DNA of 64,000 nt from Laceyella sacchari (GTDB lineage Bacteria; Bacillota; Bacilli; Thermoactinomycetales; Thermoactinomycetaceae): assembly GCF_004343255.1 (NCBI RefSeq), contig NZ_SMDD01000001.1, positions 1,332,738 through 1,396,737 of the forward strand, written 5' to 3'. This document shows, piece by piece, positions 60,412-64,000 of the stretch. The notes beneath the pieces were generated by a model. It ran no database searches and was not told the DNA's origin. It saw only the letters and a list, made by a program, of their open reading frames with translations. The position numbers were made by a program, and so were the translations under genes. How positions within the stretch are numbered: position 1 is the stretch's first letter; every line of letters begins with the position of its first letter.

Positions 60412-62161
60412 GCCGCATCCCTCCCGCCCATTTTCCTTGCTTACCCCCGCGATCCTCCTCGGCTTTGTTCACTGACACTACCTTTTTGATACAGGAAACC
60501 CCAAACGGACGTGCCATCGTTTCTGCTGACAGGTGGCGCTGGCCCCGTGGAATCGGCACCCACACGACCAAATCAGCCACGTCTTTGCCACTGGTCAGCT
60601 GTACCGTTCCATCCTCGTTCATTCCTACGACGCGCACAGTGCGACGAGTCCGCTCCCATTCACTGATCTGTTTGCCGGTCCAGAAGACGAATCCCCGACG
60701 TTTGGCTTCATGCACGACATTTCGCAACGCCTTACGCACCGAGGGTTGATTGTGGATGTGAACCTGGTGAAACAGAAAATGGGCCACCCCTCGCACCTGG
60801 CGAACCCGTTCAAGAAACGGGACAGTCACACTCATGTCAGCTAACCGGGGATGATTCAAGTCCTGAGTCAAAAAACCGACTTCCAACACATCATATAGAC
60901 GGTTTTTCTCATCCGCCCATGAGATCGGAAAGTAAGGGTGGCATGTGCCAAACAAAAAGCCGACATTTCCTTTTTTGCTCGGCCCCCTCGTTTGGTCTGA
61001 CGCTATGCCGTGGGTTTCACACCACCGAAACAATTCGCCCCAGCCTTCAAATCGAGTATAGTGATTTTTGTTGGAATGGATTTCTGTCAAGCCAGTTGCC
61101 TTTTTTAGCCACTGCAATTGGCGCTGGAATTCCGCTTCCCCCCACTTTCCCCGGTCATGCTCCACTGCATTGTAATGGAAAGCCAACTCATGTCCCTCGG
61201 CCAATACCCGTGGATAAATGTGAGAGTCATATCCCGGTTCCATCATGCACCAAGTAGCTTTGACACCGTGTTCCCGCAACACCGCCAGCGTCGTTTCGGC
61301 CGATTCATTCACATTCAAATCGCTGTCGAGAGAAATCATAGCCACTTGCTCTATGCCTGCGGGCCAATAGCCAACAAAAGGCAACGTCAATCCCCTGTCG
61401 ACCACCCTGTTTAGCAGATGGCCAATCAACACTTCTCGCCACCAATCAGCATAAGGATGTGCAAAATAGGGGGTAGCGGTCTCCGTTGTCAAGCGATCCA
61501 ATTCCCAATCCATCGCCATGCCATCGTCTGCTTTCAATATGCCATCATCAATGGAACCAGTGCCATCCAGCGCCGGAATCCCATCTTCTATCACCGGCTC
61601 GGCACCTTGCTGCAAACCGACGACGGTTTCCGCTATATCAACCGCCCAGCGATCAATGATCCCTTTTCCCACATCGAATTGAAGCAAAGCAGAACCAAGG
61701 CTGGCTCCCTGCGGATGCTCCGAGTGAATCTGGCCAATCGCGCTATAAGGAGGCCCGTCTTCCGACATCGCGATCCAGGGAGTAGCCCGCAAGTACCTGA
61801 GCGGATGCGATACGCCAACGTGCATAGGCAACCACGCATACCCTTTGCCAACGGAGCCCCTGTCGGCAAATCCGAGCCGACCCGCCAAAGAGGACAGCCC
61901 CCCATAGGCAATCACGATCCCCCCTTGCTCCGCAAAGCGCCAAATCGGCGTTACCGCCTTCTCCTCTTTTCGGTCTAACGCCACCAACAACACATCAAAT
62001 GCCCGCTCTGTCAACTGCTCGACATCATCAATCCATTCAAACGGAATGCCGGCATGGGACAATATTTCGCCAAGATAGACTTGAAACACATTTAATCCAT
62101 TGTCCCATCTTCTAAGAGCTGCTTTCCGATCCAACAACACACCCACTCGGGCCATCTTCAT
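60404..62161 (-). CDS. Two-domain protein: glutamine-amidotransferase-like N-part plus NodB-like deacetylase C-part
   Basis: About 585 residues from ATG 62161, which has AAGGTGG 8 bases upstream; ATG 62212 (602 residues) is also open but has no ribosome site. About 1-250: class I amidotransferase-like or beta-galactosidase-trimerisation-like fold (RVGVLLDRKAALRRWDNGLN, FDVLLVALDRKEEKA, IVIAYGGLSSLAG). About 260-560: NodB-like barrel (MISLDSDLNVNESAETTLAV with the Asp pair, GVKATWCMMEPGY, GHELAFHYNAVEHDRGKWGE with the His, HFLFHQVHIHNQP near the end). Such barrels remove N-acetyl groups with a metal. No signal peptide is visible, so a cytosolic substrate is likely. Confidence 0.72.
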   Translation of the reverse strand: MKMARVGVLLDRKAALRRWDNGLNVFQVYLGEILSHAGIPFEWIDDVEQLTERAFDVLLVALDRKEEKAVTPIWRFAEQGGIVIAYGGLSSLAGRLGFADRGSVGKGYAWLPMHVGVSHPLRYLRATPWIAMSEDGPPYSAIGQIHSEHPQGASLGSALLQFDVGKGIIDRWAVDIAETVVGLQQGAEPVIEDGIPALDGTGSIDDGILKADDGMAMDWELDRLTTETATPYFAHPYADWWREVLIGHLLNRVVDRGLTLPFVGYWPAGIEQVAMISLDSDLNVNESAETTLAVLREHGVKATWCMMEPGYDSHIYPRVLAEGHELAFHYNAVEHDRGKWGEAEFQRQLQWLKKATGLTEIHSNKNHYTRFEGWGELFRWCETHGIASDQTRGPSKKGNVGFLFGTCHPYFPISWADEKNRLYDVLEVGFLTQDLNHPRLADMSVTVPFLERVRQVRGVAHFLFHQVHIHNQPSVRKALRNVVHEAKRRGFVFWTGKQISEWERTRRTVRVVGMNEDGTVQLTSGKDVADLVVWVPIPRGQRHLSAETMARPFGVSCIKKVVSVNKAEEDRGGKQGKWAGGMRHG

Positions 62162-62211
62162 CGCCAAATCCACCTTCTCATTCCATTTGGAAAAGTCGCT
62201 CAAATCCGCCA

Positions 62212-63354
62212 TCAGACATAATTTAATCCACCGGCATAGGGAAACGGAATCGGAAACAATTCTTTCAAAACAGAGAACGAACCCTGAAGGTGATTCGTGT
62301 GAGGGGCCGGATCAAACAGCAACGACACAAACGCCTGTGCATCCAAGATGACCATCTCCCCATCAAGACGCAGTTCCGCGCGGCCATTTGGCAAAGCCCG
62401 CACTTCCAAACCGGTGCCCAGGCGCTGGTGTTTCTCCTGCAGATATGGGCGCAGTTGCTGCATCAGCCTTTCCGGATGGACGATGCGCACGGTTCCCAGA
62501 TTTTGCTCAGCACATTGTTCCGCAGGCGCCAAGGCTTGTGCCAACTCCGTCTCATGCCATAAAACCGGAGCGTCCAAGCGCTCAAGCCGATAACGCTTAA
62601 CAGCATGCGCCAACGCAAGCGCGACCAAGTGCGGTTCCCCTGCCCATTCGATGGCCAGGGCAGGCGTTGCCGCTCCCTCGTCCGCAGGCACAGCCACTAC
62701 CGCAAAGGCTTTAACCTGCCCTTCGACTTCAGCAATCAACACGCGGTGACGCAAGTTCATGCAACTGGCATTCGCTTCTGCCTGCATCAGGGCGGCTATA
62801 TCCCAAACACTCTGTTCAAATCTGACTTCTCTCTTCCGCGCCAATTCCGTCACCTTAAACCAATCCGTCGGCTCTAACTCCCTCAGATGCACCTCCGCAT
62901 CCGCCGAGACGTTCCGGCCAATCTCCGATGCTGAATCCGATCCGATCATGAAACGGGTAGCCGTGCCAAATCGGAAACAATCTATCCGCTCATACAACGG
63001 CCCATAGCCGGACACCAGCAATAAAGAAGCTTCCGCTTCGTCGATATGAGCCAAGATGCGCCGCAGAATCATTCCGGCAATCCCTTTTCCGCGATAGTCA
63101 GGATGAGTGCAAACCGAACCGACCGAAAACACATTCAACCGGGCGCTACCGATGCGCACAATGCTCGGCACCAAGCCTACAAATGAAACAAGCCCGCCAT
63201 CCGCGAACGCGCCGTATGACTGGCCCAGACTAGATGAAAATACATGGGGAAAAGCCTGCGCCATTGAAGGCTGGCTAGACGTGCGAAACGTTTCGTCAGA
63301 AAGCCGAACAGCTGTCTTTAATTCATCAGCATGCAACAAACGGACATCGACCAT
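62212..63354 (-). CDS. Eis-like acetyltransferase (GNAT plus C-terminal SCP2-like domain)
   Basis: 380 residues from ATG 63354 with GGGGAG 7 bases upstream. The N-terminal GNAT domain has DVRLLHADELKTAVRLSDET and the acetyl-CoA loop GSVCTHPDYRGKGIAGMILR; a second GNAT-like region (about 160-270) and the C-terminal sterol-carrier-like domain (LRALPNGRAELRLDGEMVIL-like) follow, as in Eis proteins. Eis acetylates amines of aminoglycosides and other polyamines. In this operon it may acetylate an amino sugar. The product stops one base before the next frame. Confidence 0.85.
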   Translation of the reverse strand: MVDVRLLHADELKTAVRLSDETFRTSSQPSMAQAFPHVFSSSLGQSYGAFADGGLVSFVGLVPSIVRIGSARLNVFSVGSVCTHPDYRGKGIAGMILRRILAHIDEAEASLLLVSGYGPLYERIDCFRFGTATRFMIGSDSASEIGRNVSADAEVHLRELEPTDWFKVTELARKREVRFEQSVWDIAALMQAEANASCMNLRHRVLIAEVEGQVKAFAVVAVPADEGAATPALAIEWAGEPHLVALALAHAVKRYRLERLDAPVLWHETELAQALAPAEQCAEQNLGTVRIVHPERLMQQLRPYLQEKHQRLGTGLEVRALPNGRAELRLDGEMVILDAQAFVSLLFDPAPHTNHLQGSFSVLKELFPIPFPYAGGLNYV

Positions 63355-63371
63355 GGGCATGCTCCCCTTTC

Positions 63372-64000
63372 TCACAATTCGAGAATCAATCGATCATAGT
63401 CAGCTGGATTTAAACTGTATAGTTCGGCGCGCCTCTTTTTCGCTTCGGGACAGAACTCGCTTGCATCCTGAAACAGAAACACCCTGTTCAATGCTCGCTC
63501 CACCTGATCCGACTGCCCCGACTCCTTTAACAGCTGCATCAATTCATAATCCCGGATTCCCCGTTGCAACCATTTGTATCGAAGCGACAACAACGGTTTT
63601 CCGGTAGCCCCCGGATAAACAAAATTCATGTCTCCCGCTTTCCAAACCGGCGCCCGATATGACAACTTTTCCAAGGGGCGCTCCGGCCAAACCGTGTAAT
63701 TCCAACGCAAAAAGCCGTCCAACTTCCACTTTTCTGCTAGCCATGGAATCAGTCGGCACTCCACCGGCGGCGACCCGATGAACGTGTTGGGAAAGTCGGG
63801 GTGACAACAAACATAATACAACAACTTTCCGGGGATTTGCGGTTTTCGTTCCAGCAGCTGCTCATACTCGGCGGCCACACATTGCAAGATGGGAACATAA
63901 TCATGGATTTCGGAAAGATTGTGGTGGAGAAATGCCGTTTGAGCGATGGCAATCTTATAACGAAAACAGGGAGCGACTTGCCGCAAAGCAGACACTCTCT
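63372..64000 (-). CDS. DUF4091 / GH123-like C-terminal region, N-terminus beyond the window
   Basis: About 209 codons visible, open to the right edge. YVCCHPDFPNTFIGSPPVEC, RLIPWLAEKWKLDGFLRWNY, PLLSLRYKWLQRGIRDYELM are the conserved end of DUF4091 proteins, which include GH123 beta-N-acetylgalactosaminidases (NgaP-type). Those enzymes act on terminal beta-GalNAc. That fits the amino-sugar operon, though DUF4091 alone does not prove the activity. First visible gene of the operon. Confidence 0.82.
   Translation of the reverse strand, partial: RVSALRQVAPCFRYKIAIAQTAFLHHNLSEIHDYVPILQCVAAEYEQLLERKPQIPGKLLYYVCCHPDFPNTFIGSPPVECRLIPWLAEKWKLDGFLRWNYTVWPERPLEKLSYRAPVWKAGDMNFVYPGATGKPLLSLRYKWLQRGIRDYELMQLLKESGQSDQVERALNRVFLFQDASEFCPEAKKRRAELYSLNPADYDRLILEL

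Noticed and set aside
49137-64000. Ceramidase-like gene taken as evidence of sphingolipid breakdown
   Set aside because: No signal peptide, no other lipid gene, and all neighbours are sugar enzymes; an N-acyl amino-sugar substrate fits better.

Overview
The window looks like a chromosomal segment of a Gram-positive, spore-former-type member of the Bacillales. A thermophilic Thermoactinomycetaceae-like genome is my best guess, but this is an inference. The reasons are: strong AGGAGG ribosome sites, many TTG/GTG starts, the asnS-dnaD pair, a Bacillus-length pyruvate carboxylase, bacterial Ku, a Fe-S NreB-type kinase, Spo-lineage small proteins (YqkK-like), cell-wall-binding-repeat and lipobox proteins, and strong intrinsic terminators. 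No rRNA or tRNA gene was seen.

Left part (1-24.5 kb). A BCCT osmolyte transporter (cut by the window edge), a methyltransferase, an OmpA-domain lipoprotein and a possible antitoxin/RelE-like fusion come first. Then comes a sulfur-amino-acid module: an ACT-PAS-AAA-Fis sigma-54 activator lies just downstream of a methionine gamma-lyase gene whose own promoter is a textbook -24/-12 site. Next are a frameshifted P1-family peptidase, pyruvate carboxylase, a class I/II aminotransferase, a MerR regulator with a separately framed TipAS drug-binding domain behind a 19-bp-spacer promoter, an Fe-type alcohol dehydrogenase, a beta-helix protein, a decayed GNAT gene, a Sel1 protein, and a MocR / PaiB / LysE locus.

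Middle (24.5-49 kb). There is a short CRISPR array with a recognisable leader but no cas genes. Beside it sits an AT-rich single gene fusing a PD-(D/E)xK-like nuclease region to a DUF2075/SF1-type ATPase. Then follow a cell-wall-binding-repeat protein, DNA polymerase IV, a MazG-like pyrophosphohydrolase, an HD hydrolase, a TetR/DUF5367 operon with a clear palindromic operator, NreC/NreB, a decayed alcohol dehydrogenase, Mn superoxide dismutase, a GNAT gene behind a possible leader-peptide attenuator, arylamine N-acetyltransferase, Ku, an ammonium transporter, dnaD, asnS, a CapA-like protein, and a GNAT plus nitrilase pair that is one fused protein in Bacillus YhcX.

Right part (49-64 kb). Fourteen tightly packed minus-strand genes form one amino-sugar catabolic operon, read right to left and cut by the window edge. 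The promoter-distal half holds ROK kinase, AgaS-like SIS deaminase, class II ketose-bisphosphate aldolase, NagB, NagA, a UPF0309 SIS protein and a PfkB sugar kinase. This is a near-complete route for GlcNAc and probably GalNAc. The promoter-proximal half (DUF4091/GH123-like protein, Eis-like acetyltransferase, a glutamine-amidotransferase-like plus NodB-like protein, DegT aminotransferase, TIM-barrel isomerase, Gfo/Idh/MocA oxidoreductase, neutral-ceramidase-like hydrolase) is a combination I cannot assign to a known pathway. It is the best candidate for an undescribed system here.

Several genes (P1 peptidase, MerR/TipAS, a GNAT, an Adh) carry single-base frame breaks. These may be true decay or assembly errors, and reads should settle which.
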